64,000 nucleotides of DNA from positions 14,660,433-14,724,432 of the forward strand of contig NC_053148.1 of the NCBI RefSeq assembly GCF_016808335.1. The letters are read 5' to 3'. This document shows positions 21,587 through 31,965 of this stretch, in pieces. Position 1 is the stretch's first letter, and each line of letters begins with the position of its first letter. This stretch comes from Panicum virgatum. Taxonomy: Eukaryota; Streptophyta; Magnoliopsida; Poales; Poaceae. The notes under the pieces are model-generated. The model was not told where the DNA came from, searched no databases, and saw nothing but the letters and a program-made list of their open reading frames with translations. The position numbers were made by a program, and so were the translations under genes.

Positions 21587-22608
21587 TGTTGACACCAGAT
21601 TTTGACACGTGTCAAGGAAGAGTGTTGCAAAGGAGAAAAGGTTCTGCATCGTACGATTAGTGGATTTAGAGGGATCGTCGCACGCCACGGTTGTAAATCT
21701 TGCTGACCGAGGAAGTGGAGATTTGACCACATATTTTGACATCGGTTTGGCTAAAGTTATCTTATTTTTAGAATAGTTTTTGTTCCTTAAGATAGAATCA
21801 TGCTCTGTCGTAATCGGCTAGGATTGTGTTAGCATGGGGTATAAATATGAGCCCCCGGGTTATTGTAAAGATTGATACACATCCAACAAACACAACTTAA
21901 CTACTTGCAATTTACTTTCTCATCGGCGACTTCACCATCCTTTTTCTTTTTGTGAGTTCTTTCTAGCTGATCAAGGACGCGTCACACTCGAGTGACTTGG
22001 TTTGCTGGTAAGTCTTCATTTTATCGAGTAAATCTGAGCTTTAGCTTCTGGGCGCATCGCTGTGGCTTCGTTGAAATCTATTCAAAATTTACCGAAATTA
22101 TCTAAGCTTGATCTCGGGCACATCGCTGTTTTCTCGTTTAGATTCATTCACAAATTATCCAGCTTAGTGATCTGTTTAATCGGCTGTAAGCTCCTTGTTT
22201 ATCACGATAAACCTTGTAAAGCCGATTAGATTGGTTATAAGCTTAGCTTTGTCCAGATCCACACATTCGTGGGTTTGTACACTGTTACACGGCACGTGTC
22301 GGCTCAAGATCTAGCCGTCTAGCTGCATATCAGCATCGGCAGCCCCATTGCCGATCCCGTGCAGATCGCTTTTTTTACACGCTTTCTTACCCGATTTATT
22401 GTCATTTTCTGTATCGGCAGAGCTTTGCCGATACGCCCTGTGAGAGTGATTCGGAAATCCAGCCGATACACTCTTGAATTTGACAGTTTGCTGTTTCCTT
22501 GTCAATTTACAAGTCAAATTGACTAGCACGACTTGGTTTGAATCAAGTGCAGTCCGGGCTTGGCGTACGGGGCTCCTAGGCTTGGTGTGTGATCGTTTTG
22601 CGTCAACA
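21587..22608 (+). repeat. 3' LTR of the Tat element
   Basis: 1022 bp, starting TGTTGACACCAG and ending GCGTCAACA, so the ends form the inverted repeat TGTTGAC/GTCAACA. It holds a TATA box (21840-21848) and many GCCGAT/ATCGGC motifs (for example 21814, 22182, 22334, 22349, 22417, 22432, 22463). A minus-strand ORF of the neighbouring Athila element reads by chance into this LTR. Confidence 0.85.
21840..21848 (+). promoter_or_regulatory. TATA box in Tat LTR
   Basis: TATAAATAT about 250 bases into the LTR, followed by ATGAGCCCCC; a usual promoter position for this LTR type. Confidence 0.55.
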
Positions 22609-23473
22609 CCATCTTTAGGGACATAGCATGGAGAATTCCCTTACTTTCCATGATCTCGCTGTCGATCCACTTCAGTTGCTTATGCGAGAAGGTCAGGGGC
22701 TCACATGAAACGTGATCCGCCAAGGTTTTGGATATTACGTTCATCCCGACCTTCGGGTCGTAAAAAGTTTCTTGTGGTTCAGCGTCCCCAATAGTGCAGA
22801 GGAGCACTCTAGGATTGCAGTAGAACTGGATGATGCTACTGCTGGCCTCGGCTTTCTCTATCCATTTCTTACTTATGATCGCAGAAAGACCCTCAATCTG
22901 CGATGAAGCTTCGGGAATGAACACCTCATATCCTGAGCAAATACACTTATGTTCCTTTGGCATGCTTGCAGCATTACCGAGTTCCAAGTACTCTTCCTCT
23001 GTGAAGAGATCGGGTATGAACACAGGCATGTCTTCAATAAGGGGCTCATGATCTGGAGACTTTGGTGGTTCGGTTATTTCCACTATGTATGGTGGAGGTG
23101 GAGAGGATGTGGCTGAAAGGATTTGAAGCTGTTGTGTCTCGCTGGGCTGCTCTATCGGCTCTGGTGGATCGTCGTAGATACCGGTGTAGTCTGTGCTGTT
23201 CAGAACTTTCTCTAGTAGAGTTCTGACTTCAGCCACTGTCTTGTACATGACGGATCCCTCGGAAGCCACATTCATGAAATGTGCACTTTCCAGTTTAAGG
23301 CCATTGAAGAAGTGTTGCATAAGTATTTCCTCCGGCAACTGATGTGGCGGCCCAGAGTCTACTAAATGCATCAATCTAGCCCAGGCTACTCCAAATGATT
23401 CATCGCCTTTCTCAAATGATAGCAGTTGTTTCTGATGGGGAATCACTTTGGAGATAGGATAGAAGAACAGCAA
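22609..23473 (-). pseudogene. Athila-like gag C-terminal part and degenerate protease
   Basis: The minus-strand frame (open 22523-23473; the part below 22609 is Tat LTR) has the gag stretch GDESFGVAWARLMHLVD and FFNGLKLESAHFMNVASEG, typical of Athila gag (retrotrans_gag). An acidic Pro-rich linker follows, then a region like the Athila aspartic protease with LCTIGDAEPQ and GMNVISKTLADHV, in which the usual D-L-GA centre is not intact. It is cut by the Tat insertion at 22608/22609; RT, RNase H and integrase are not in the window. Confidence 0.8.
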
Positions 23474-23880
23474 AATTCATCCTTCAACTGTATCCAATCT
23501 CCTCTAACTCTCCTTGCCATCCAGTTGTACCAAATCCTGGCCTCCCCCATCAGAGAGAATGGGAAAAGCTTCCACCGTAAGGTGTCTTGGGTCATACCGG
23601 GTATAATCAGAAGAGAACAGTTCACTTCGAAGATTTGCAAGTGAGCATAGGGATACTCGTCCTTTTCACCAGAGAAGGACTGTGCGCGAACCATGGCTAC
23701 AAGACTGGGACGGATCTCATAATCATCGGATAGAATGGGGTGGCAAGATGGTGGCGGTTCCAAATACTTGCGAGATGGAACTGCCGGATAAATAGGAGGA
23801 AAGTCCATGTGGATGGATGGAAAGTCGTACGGTTGATTAGCTCTAAATCTAGTGTTGCTACCGTTCCCCGGCAACGGCGC
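23443..23880 (-). pseudogene. Athila-like gag N-terminal part
   Basis: The frame contains the start of the gag domain, LVAMVRAQSFSGEKDEYPYA and LRWKLFPFSLMGEARIWYNW, the canonical opening of the retrotransposon gag family. It then shifts frame near 23450-23470 into the frame of the downstream piece. The first Met of the open frame reads from the PBS, so the true start is uncertain, perhaps at MDFPPIYPAVPS. Confidence 0.8.
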
Positions 23881-23882
23881 CA
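23865..23882 (-). other. Primer binding site, tRNA-Asp type (Athila)
   Basis: TGGCGCCGTTGCCGGGGA on the minus strand, a few bases inside the LTR end. It matches the 3' end of plant tRNA-Asp, the known Athila primer. Confidence 0.85.
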
Positions 23883-23889
23883 GCAAGCT

Positions 23890-24539
23890 TGTTGGCACTC
23901 CTTAGCCCAACGGCAACTTGCAACTACTGCTATGAAAGCACCCAAACATGATGGACAACGAGGGACGGATAGGGCTGTCACCACCTACCGCCTACCACAA
24001 CGGTTTCGTGGGGTGGAACACAACCTGAGATAACTACCAAGCCTGGGCACCACGCCCATAGCTCTCGAGCTACTTGCTCCTACCGTGTACTTAGATAGAA
24101 AGCAACCTCAAATAAGTAGAACATGCTACTTACACAGACTCAGGATCCCGCAGATCAAAGAAAGTACATAAACAAGTAACTAAGACAGAAAGTAAAGCTA
24201 GCGAGAAACTGAAGTTGAGACAAGGAACTTACTCAAGTATATTCCTCCGAGGTGGATACAAAAGTGGAGTAAGACCGAGAGAACTCGAGTCCTCTCCTTT
24301 CAGCTCGGCTTTCACCAGAGCACTCACCTCACTCTCTTCCTACTCAACACAAGAGTGTAACAAGGGACTCTCTTCTCTAATGGATGGGTGTGTGTTACAA
24401 GAGGGGGTTTGGGCTCTATTTATACTACTCTATGGTCGGTACTGAGCTGAGCGTCGGTTGCACGTAGGTAAGGTAGTTGTGCTTATCTTTCACACCAAGG
24501 GAGCACATCAGAGACCGCCAGGAGGGGCCGGCCGGCCTC
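23890..24539 (-). repeat. Athila-like 5' LTR, first part (split)
   Basis: The plus-strand edge at 23890 is TGTTGGCACTCC. The LTR contains the phrase GGGCTGTCACCACCTACC shared with the other Athila-type LTRs here. It is interrupted at 24540 by the gag-protease element and resumes at 31425. The two parts meet in a GGCCGGCCGGCCT-rich stretch. Confidence 0.8.
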
Positions 24540-26092
24540 TGTTGGCGCCTACCAACGTCACCAGCGATGACGCCCGCAGACGCTAATTTGGGGTGGCAGT
24601 ATTTCATGAACCACGAATGAATCTACAAGCGCACGGAATACCGCTGTAGCATTTTACCCGGGAGTATACCGGGGTATCATTTATATTTCCGCAGGGAATG
24701 CGGTGAGTGAGAGAATATATAGATTAGTGGATGAACTCTATCTAGATTGGATATTCTCATGCATAAATAGGGGTAAGATAATAACATGGTAGGAGGTAGT
24801 GTGACACACACACAAACTACCCTCTTGGATAAATAAATAAAAGAAAGATAAAAGAAAGATAAAAGATGCTTTAGGCCGGGAGCAAGGTAAAAGTCAGAGC
24901 TCAAGTCAGCTATGCTAGGCTAGCTATATCTACACTTTCTCATTGGTTAGCTCGTCAGAGATTAAACTACACAACAGGGAGATCGCTATCGAAGCGACGG
25001 GAGGAGCCTGTACACCCCGGCGACTTTATGTACCTCCTACCCCCCATATCAAACGTGGAGGATTACTAAAAGGCTCGGACAGGGCTGTCACCACCTGTCG
25101 GCTACCTCTACAAACCGTGGGTATAGTTGACATCCAGCAACACTTAGCTAATCTAGACACCATGTCTACACTAGTAAGGGATACTCTAGTGTCCCACGCG
25201 GAGCCCCCACCCTTCGGATGGACAGACATCACACTAGAGCAATCATACGAATACTGGAGCAGTTGATAGAGTTCTAAGAACAAAAGACTAACCATCTCCA
25301 GCACAGGGCGATCATACAATGCAAGCATAGAATGATAACGCAACCATGACAAGAAGCATATACTCGATAACTCAGAATATACTTCAAGCAGATATCGGTA
25401 ACCATAGTCTAGTTCTATTACAAACAACCGAATATTACAAGAGAGAGCTAAAGATGAACCCATACCAGACTCTCGAGCAACACCGGCGACTCGATGACTC
25501 CTAGACTTCTCCTAAACTCCACTAAGCCTAAAGACTATGCAAGGAATGCAAGAGAGGAGAGGTGAGTGGTGTGTGGGGTGTGTGTGTGTGTCCTATTCTC
25601 CACCCCCCCCCCCTTGTATTTATAGCAGGGAGCCATGGGGTGAAGCCAGCACAACCAACGTAGGGGACCAATGGGGAAGCGCCACGTGCCCTGGTTGAGG
25701 CGGTGGGACCCACGGGCTAGGTCGGCCGACCAGGTAGGTCGGTCGGCCTGCCCGGGCCACCAACCGCCCCCAACTTCTTCTGGTGGGCTGTCTTGGGCCT
25801 CTTTGTCTGATCTACACTGGGGTTGGCCTGTCTTGACTTGTTTGAATTGGGTTTTTGCATCACTTTTGGTCCATCTGAGCCTGAATTGGTGCTCTGATAA
25901 TTTCAGTGATTTTATGTTGGGCCAAAGTGTGCTTGTAACTTGCATATTAGCTTGAAAACACAACTTGCATATTCTAAAAGGTAAAGTGTGGTTTAGGGAC
26001 CTTATTGGATAAGGATGCGTGTAAGAAATGCAAACTCTCATGATTTTTTGATCAAGTTGACGCCTGGAAATGATCGTTAGTGAGCGTCAACA
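24540..26092 (-). repeat. 3' LTR of the gag-protease element
   Basis: 1553 bp, from TGTTGGCGCC to GAGCGTCAACA on the plus strand. It aligns with 29873-31419 throughout. TATA box at 25617-25624; a short CA/GT-rich run and a C10 run near 25600. Confidence 0.93.
25617..25624 (-). promoter_or_regulatory. TATA box in LTR
   Basis: TATAAATA on the minus strand (CTATAAATACAAGG); duplicated in the other LTR. Confidence 0.6.
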
Positions 26093-26106
26093 AGATCCCC
26101 CAAGCT
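26093..26106 (-). other. Polypurine tract of the gag-protease element
   Basis: AGCTTGGGGGATCT on the minus strand, directly before the 3' LTR. Confidence 0.75.
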
Positions 26107-27532
26107 GTCCTTTGCTCGTCCCGAGCAAAGTAAGACATATCAAGTTGTTGATCAGAAAATCACTTTGACTCATACCTTACCTGTCATGTCATAGTCTGAA
26201 GCAAAGGGATTCATCTATAAGCTTAAATAAGTCGGTTAGCATACCCTTGCTCAATTATCTTACTCCTTCATGGGGTTTTTAGCTATCTCCTTGTCTTGGG
26301 CTGTTGAAAGTCAGAACGGTGCATAGAGTGATACTTACTTGTTCATAGATCCGCAATCCATCTGGAGATACTTTTTGAAAGACTTTTGAAAACATGGCAA
26401 AGCTCCCAGGATAACTCTCTTGAGGCACTCATCTTGTATTTCCTTACCAGGGCAGTATCTGCCTTTGATCTTCCCTACTACTACAAGCCTTTATGGAGCT
26501 CAAGGTAGGATAAGAACAGGGCACACTTGTATTCTATTTATTGTAAAGTCAAAGAGAGGATCCATGGAGAAACAAATCATGCAATCTCGATCAAAAGGTG
26601 CAAGTGTATGAGTGGATGGATGGATGGATGGATATGACTTACTCCTAATGGCTTTTCTCTCTCGAATCATCCCTATGTCTCTTTCTTTCTTTTTTTTTCT
26701 TTTTTTTGAGACATGGCTACCTCTTTTTCTCTTTCTCTTTTTTTTGGGTCATGCTTCTTTGGCATGCCATCTTTTCTCTTTTTGGGGCAACCATAATCTG
26801 ACTTTATTTTATTTTAGGGATGTTCTACGAGAGAGATCACCAAGACATGGAGCATTTATTATGTGGAATGAATGGGTGGTGGTGCCAATTCCCAGTGTAG
26901 GAATGTAGCAATTAGATGGGATGTGTGCGTGCTTATGATCGAGGAAGCATGAAAAGCATCTCTCTAGGGTCACACAATTTGACAAAACTCAACAGAATAT
27001 CAAGCAGCATATGTGCAAAGTGTTTTTCATGGAATATGACATATGGCTCTGGTAGGACTTTACATATCGCTGGGAAACTTGCCTCTTTAAAAAAAAATTT
27101 GAAAACAACTCCAGACTTCATGCATCACTAGAACAAGCTTGCACAATCTTATTTACCATATCTGAACTCGCAACAACTTAGAGTTGAATCAAGCATACGC
27201 AACCCACAGAACTTTCAGGTTCATTGACAAGATATTTGCATAACCAGCAGATTTAAACTCAAGAGAACTCTTATTTTCAAACCAAGCACAACAAACATGA
27301 TAGAGCAAAGCAAAACTCATCCTTTCAACTTATCAAAAAGAGTTAAAACATTCTTACCGCGCATCATGAAAAAGGAAAATAAAGCATTAAATTTTTATTT
27401 TGTTTTTGAAAGTTTTTTTATCAAATTTTATTGAAAGCAAATAAAGGGATACAGTTGACTTAGGGGAGGGAACCTCCCCCAAGCTAGCTCTTGGTTTAGG
27501 GTCCAAAAAGCAGGACCTTTCTCCATACCTGA
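26107..27532 (-). other. Noncoding 3' internal region of the gag-protease element
   Basis: No frame with domain similarity in 1.4 kb, where pol would be expected in a full element. It contains a (TGGA)n microsatellite (26614-26633) and pyrimidine-rich T runs (26680-26745). Confidence 0.6.
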
Positions 27533-29725
27533 TCAGGTTGAGGTCGTTTCGTCTGTACCTGGAGAAGTAGTAGCGGTCGATGACGTCTTGTTCTTCTTGC
27601 GCCACACCTTCTTGGTCTTCTTTAGTGGCGTAGGCGAAGCAGAAACAGGATCCTCGGATGCAGGATAGTCAATTTCCAGATCTTCCCATACTGTGTTGGT
27701 GATGAAGTCAGGGATCTTCTGGTCGTCTTCCACTGGCTCGGTTGGTGGAGTAAGAATTTCCCAATCCTCCCAAGCTAGCTTGGAAGGGGGATGATAATCT
27801 TGATCATCCCAACCTGGCTCTGCCCATAGCCCTTGTTTCATACTACCCTCATGAATCAGGAATACCTCCCTTTTGTTCTGGAACTTGAATTTCATGGTCT
27901 TTCCCATGATACGGAGGCTGATTCTTCCTGTCCCCACATCAATTCTGGCATTTGTATCCTTGAGGAATGGTCGCCCAAGTATGAGCGAAATTCTAAGATC
28001 TCCTTCCATATCAAGGACTACGAAGTCCACTAATATGTAGGTATTCTTGACCTTTACCATTAACCTTTCCACAACTCTTTCTGGATATCTTATCGTGGAA
28101 TCCGCTAGCTGAACACACATAGTGGTAGGGGAAATTGATGGATGGCCTAGCTTCTCGAAAGTTACCTTGGGCATGATGTTGACGCTGGCTCCATGGTCAC
28201 AAAGGGCGTGATCAAATTCATAGTCAAAGATTGAGCAACTGATCACTGGGGTTTCGGGATCTTCTCTTATTGTGGCTGCTAACTCGCCCCACACACCTCT
28301 TTTTGGGCGTGTGAGCTTTTCTGCATAGCTGAGGGGTGTCCTGCTAAGTGACTCTTTCCACATAGCATTGATGACATTTACGCTCTCTAGAGTTGATTCG
28401 GGTTGCTCTGGAATCTTCCCTAGTTCAGCAGCAGGTGTAGCAGCAGCTAATTGAGCCAATTGAGTTTCTAGCGCCTTATTGAAACTCAGCTGGTTCTTCA
28501 TAGCCGTGGAGAATCCATCCATCTTGGCATGCATAGTCTCCATAGATTTGTCTATAACGGCCAACTTCTTCTGAAGGGACTCATTGATCTTCGTTTGGCC
28601 GTAGACAAGATCTCTCAAGGTAGGCTGGTTAGGACCGAAAGAATTCGAATTCCCATTACCTCCTTGGTAGTATGGGCATGGTTGATTCCACCCCTGACCT
28701 CCTTGTGGACGAAACCCATTGCTGCCATTGAGGAACAGAGCGTCTTCTTGGGTTTCTGGGCAATTATCACCCGAATGTCCAACATTCCCGCAGACCTCGC
28801 ACGTCATGCGAGTCTCCAAGGCTTGAAGTGTTTGCAATTGAGCCTTATCTTGGGAATAATCCTCAAATTTCTTGAGGAGGATATCAATCTTCATAGCGAG
28901 CATGTCGGCCTCCTTAACGGAGTGCATACCTCGCTGGCGCGGTTGGAGGCGATCATCGCTCCAACCTAGGTTGGAAACCATCTTCTCGATCAATGATGTA
29001 GCTCTTTCAGTGGTTAGCGAGAAGAAAGCTCCACCCGCAGCGGCATCCACATGATCACGGGATGACTGTGTCAACCCATTGTAGAAGTTTTGTAGAATGA
29101 GCCAATTATCCATTCCATGGTGTGGACACGCTAGAATGTACTCCTGAAGCCTCTCCCAAGCCTCCGGAATTGACTCAATTGACTCTTGCTGGAAGTTCGA
29201 AATCCGACCACGAAGGGCATTGGTTTTGCCCATCGGGAAGAACTTCGAGAGGAACGCCTTGGCACATTTGTCCCAAGTATTCACCGCAGCCTTGTTAGCA
29301 TAAAACCATTGTTTTGCTCTCCCCAAGAGAGAGAACAGAAATAGACGGAGCCGGATAGCATCTTGCAATACACACTTGATAACAAAAGTACTGCAGAGCT
29401 CCAGGAACTGCTGGAGATGAGCGCTGGCATCCTCATTGGCCTTGCCACAGAATGGGCTGGCCTGCACCATCATAATGAGACCCATCTTGATCTCGAAATT
29501 TTCTCCTCCGGTGTTAACCTCGGGCCCGGTAGGGACCTGATTAGCAGACGGAGGAGAGTAATCACGGAGTGTCTTCTGGGCCATAACTCTAGGAGCTGAC
29601 GATGATGCGATGACTGGATCGACTGCCGAGAGTGATCTCTGAGGTGATACAACACGAGCTCGCGTCCTCCTCAAAAGTGACTCTGGATCGGAATGAAAGT
29701 TTTGCGGCAGATCGAAACCGGTCAT
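27533..29725 (-). CDS. Intact Athila-like gag-protease polyprotein
   Basis: 730 aa without a stop. Residues about 75-260 are a retrotransposon gag domain (MGLIMMVQASPFCGKANEDA; FLSKFFPMGKTNALRGRI; HHGMDNWLILQNFYNGL). A zinc knuckle CEVCGNVGHSGDNC (CX2CX4HX4C) lies near residue 310. A Gln/Gly/Asn-rich linker follows, then a coiled coil (KINESLQKKLAVIDKSMETM). A retropepsin-type aspartic protease comes at about residues 530-640, with ALCDHGASVNIMP (catalytic Asp kept; His replaces the usual Leu/Thr after it) and ILGRPFL. A Pro/Thr-rich tail ends it. It would build particles and mature gag. The start is the first ATG, about 125 bases after the PBS. It stands alone, without pol. Preserved coding suggests recent activity. 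Confidence 0.92.
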   Translation of the reverse strand: MTGFDLPQNFHSDPESLLRRTRARVVSPQRSLSAVDPVIASSSAPRVMAQKTLRDYSPPSANQVPTGPEVNTGGENFEIKMGLIMMVQASPFCGKANEDASAHLQQFLELCSTFVIKCVLQDAIRLRLFLFSLLGRAKQWFYANKAAVNTWDKCAKAFLSKFFPMGKTNALRGRISNFQQESIESIPEAWERLQEYILACPHHGMDNWLILQNFYNGLTQSSRDHVDAAAGGAFFSLTTERATSLIEKMVSNLGWSDDRLQPRQRGMHSVKEADMLAMKIDILLKKFEDYSQDKAQLQTLQALETRMTCEVCGNVGHSGDNCPETQEDALFLNGSNGFRPQGGQGWNQPCPYYQGGNGNSNSFGPNQPTLRDLVYGQTKINESLQKKLAVIDKSMETMHAKMDGFSTAMKNQLSFNKALETQLAQLAAATPAAELGKIPEQPESTLESVNVINAMWKESLSRTPLSYAEKLTRPKRGVWGELAATIREDPETPVISCSIFDYEFDHALCDHGASVNIMPKVTFEKLGHPSISPTTMCVQLADSTIRYPERVVERLMVKVKNTYILVDFVVLDMEGDLRISLILGRPFLKDTNARIDVGTGRISLRIMGKTMKFKFQNKREVFLIHEGSMKQGLWAEPGWDDQDYHPPSKLAWEDWEILTPPTEPVEDDQKIPDFITNTVWEDLEIDYPASEDPVSASPTPLKKTKKVWRKKNKTSSTATTSPGTDETTST

Positions 29726-29850
29726 ACACTACCCTGTTTTCATATCAGCAAAGACAAGAAAACAAAGCCAAGTTAGCCTGTTTAGCAAGCGAATACCAAT
29801 TTCGATTTTGTTCACAACTTTTATCTATATATTTCACTCTATGCCTTCTT

Positions 29851-29864
29851 CGGCAATGGCGCCA
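29851..29864 (-). other. Degenerate tRNA-Asp primer binding site
   Basis: TGGCGCCATTGCCG on the minus strand, eight bases from the LTR edge. It differs from the Athila PBS at 23865 by G to A and by its 3' end (AAGA instead of GGGA). Confidence 0.7.
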
Positions 29865-29872
29865 AAAATGCT

Positions 29873-31419
29873 TGTTGGCGCCTACCAACGTCACCAGCGA
29901 TGACGCTTGCAGACGCCAATTTGGGGTGGCAGTATTTCATGGACCACGAATGAATCCGCAAGCGCACGGAATACCGCTGTAGCATTTTACCCGGGAGTAT
30001 ACCGGGGTGTCATTTATATTTCCGCAGGGAAGGCAGTGAGTGAGAGAATATATAGATTAGTGGGTGAACTCTATCTAGATTGGATATTCTCATGCATAAA
30101 CAGGGGAAAGATAATAACATGGTAGGAGGTAGTGTGACACACACACACAAACTACCCTCTTGGATAAATAAATAAAAGAAAGATAAAAGATGCTTTAGGC
30201 CGGGAGCAAGGTAAAAGTCAGAGCTCGAGTCAGCTGTGCTAGGCTAGCTATATCTACACTTTCTCATTGGTTAGCTCCTCAGAGATTAAACTACACAACA
30301 GGGATATCGCTATCGAAGCGATGGGAAGAGCCCGTACACCCTGGCGACTTTATGTACCACCTACCCCCCATACCGAACATGGAGGATTACTAAAAGGCTC
30401 AGACAGGGCTGTCACCACCTGCCGGCTACCTCTACAAACCGTGGGTATAGTTGACATCCAGCAATAATTAGCTAATCTAGACACCATGTCTACACTAGTA
30501 AGGGATATTCTAGTGTCCCGCGCAGAGCCCCCACCCTCCGGATGGACAGACATCACACTAGAGCAATCATACGAATACTGGAGCAGTTGATAGATTTCTA
30601 AGAACAAAAGACTAACCATCTCCAGCACAGGGCGATCATACAATGCAAGCATAGAATGATAACGCAACCATGACAAGAAGCATGTACTCGATAACTCAGA
30701 ATATACCTCAAGCAGATATCGGTAACCATAGTCTAATTCTATTACAAACAACCGAATATTACAAGAGAGAGCTAAAGATGAACCCATACCAGACTCTCGA
30801 ACAACACCGGCGACTCGATGACTCCTAGACTTCTTCTAAACTCCACTAAGCCTAATGACTATGCAAGGAATGCAAGAGAGGAGAGGTGAGTGGTGTGTGG
30901 TGTGTGTGTGTGTGTGTGTGTGTCCTATTCTCCACCCCCCTTGTATTTATAGCAGGGAGCCACAGGGTGAAGCCAGCACAACCGACGTAGGGGACCAATG
31001 GGGAAGCGCCACGTGCCCTGGTTGAGGCGGTGGGGCCCACGGGCCAGGTCAGCCGACCAGGTAGGTCGGTCGGCCTGCTCGGGCTACCAACCACCCCCAA
31101 CTTCTTCTGGTGGGCTGTCTTGGGCCTCTTTGTCTGATCTACGCTGGGGTTGGCTTGTCTTGACTTGTTTGAATTGGGTTCTTGCATCACTTTTGGTCCA
31201 TCTGAGCCTGAATCTGTGCTCTGATAATTTCTGTGATTTTATGTTGGGCCAAAGTGTGCTTGTAACCTGCATATTAGCTTGAAAACACAACTTGCATATT
31301 CTAAAAGGTAAAGTGTGGTTTAGGGACTTTATTGGATAAGGATGCGTGTAAGAAATGCAAACTCTCATGATTTTCTGATCAAGTTGACGCCTGGAAATAA
31401 TTGTTAGTGAGCGTCAACA
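29873..31419 (-). repeat. 5' LTR of the gag-protease element
   Basis: 1547 bp, pair of the LTR at 24540-26092. It has a longer (GT)n run (30898-30923) and TATA box 30944-30951. Confidence 0.93.
30944..30951 (-). promoter_or_regulatory. TATA box of 5' LTR
   Basis: TATAAATA on the minus strand; would drive the gag-protease transcript. Confidence 0.6.
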
Positions 31420-31965
31420 GCCTCCCCTAGGCCGGCCGGCCTGGGGATGTGGCCATCTGGCCACCGCCTTTGAGTGGACGCTCTGGATCTCCTCCTGAAG
31501 TCGGTGGCGGTTGCGTGGCTCCAACGGATGTAGTTAGAGGCCGATCGGCTTCTCCTAGGCCAGCCGGCCTGGCTCTGGCTCGGCTCGGGCCTCCGTCACT
31601 CTGGCACGTTGCTCACAGGGCCCACATTGCTCCTCAAGTTGAGTTGGGTTCTGAATCTTTGGGTTGTCATTGGATTTGGGCTCAACTCAACTTGGTTCAA
31701 GCCTTTCGGTCTTGACTTGTGAATTCTGCCTGAACCACATTGGTGTGAACTTGATCTTGTGGTCAAGCCATATTCCACAAAGTTGCACGACGAAATGCTG
31801 CAGGGGTAGGCCGGCTCATTTTCGTACATGTTGCTCCTGAATTCAAATACTCACCAAAACTCATTGAACTTGTTAATGTTAGTGAAAATTATAACAACAT
31901 AGTTATAAAAGCATGAAATCTGAAGGAATGTTGGCGGTAAAAATCATTGAAATTGACCGCCAACA
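31420..31965 (-). repeat. Athila-like 5' LTR, second part
   Basis: Starts with the GCCTC duplication and continues the LTR cut at 24539. On the minus strand the LTR starts at 31965 with TGTTGGCGGT, and its first 37 bases form a 10-bp perfect inverted repeat (31929-31938 with 31956-31965). No gene. Confidence 0.75.

Larger units (their letters stand above)
18376..22608 (+). mobile_element. Ty3/gypsy element of the Tat lineage, 3' portion
   Basis: Contains, in order, an extra RNase H of the archaeal type found in Tat elements, integrase, an antisense spliced gene, a PPT and a 3' LTR. The 5' part (LTR, gag, protease, RT) is missing because a long LTR was inserted at 18375; it should lie left of the window. 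Several stops and frameshifts show it is dead. The next five bases after the LTR, CCATC, would be the target duplication within the Athila-like element. Confidence 0.85.
24540..31419 (-). mobile_element. Non-autonomous gypsy (Athila-like) element with gag-protease only (TR-GAG type)
   Basis: Two LTRs of about 1.55 kb (24540-26092 and 29873-31419), start/end TGTTGACGC/GCGCCAACA on the minus strand, flanked by a 5-bp target duplication GCCTC (24535-24539 and 31420-31424). The internal part is only 3.8 kb and codes for one intact 730-aa gag-protease; there is no RT, RNase H or integrase. A degenerate tRNA-Asp PBS and a PPT are present. LTRs differ by few bases per line, so it is fairly young and must have been mobilised in trans by an autonomous Athila relative. 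Confidence 0.92.

Noticed and set aside
22523..22608. Last about 28 codons of the Athila-like frame as real protein
   Set aside because: This part lies in the Tat LTR beyond the insertion junction, so it is a chance read-through.
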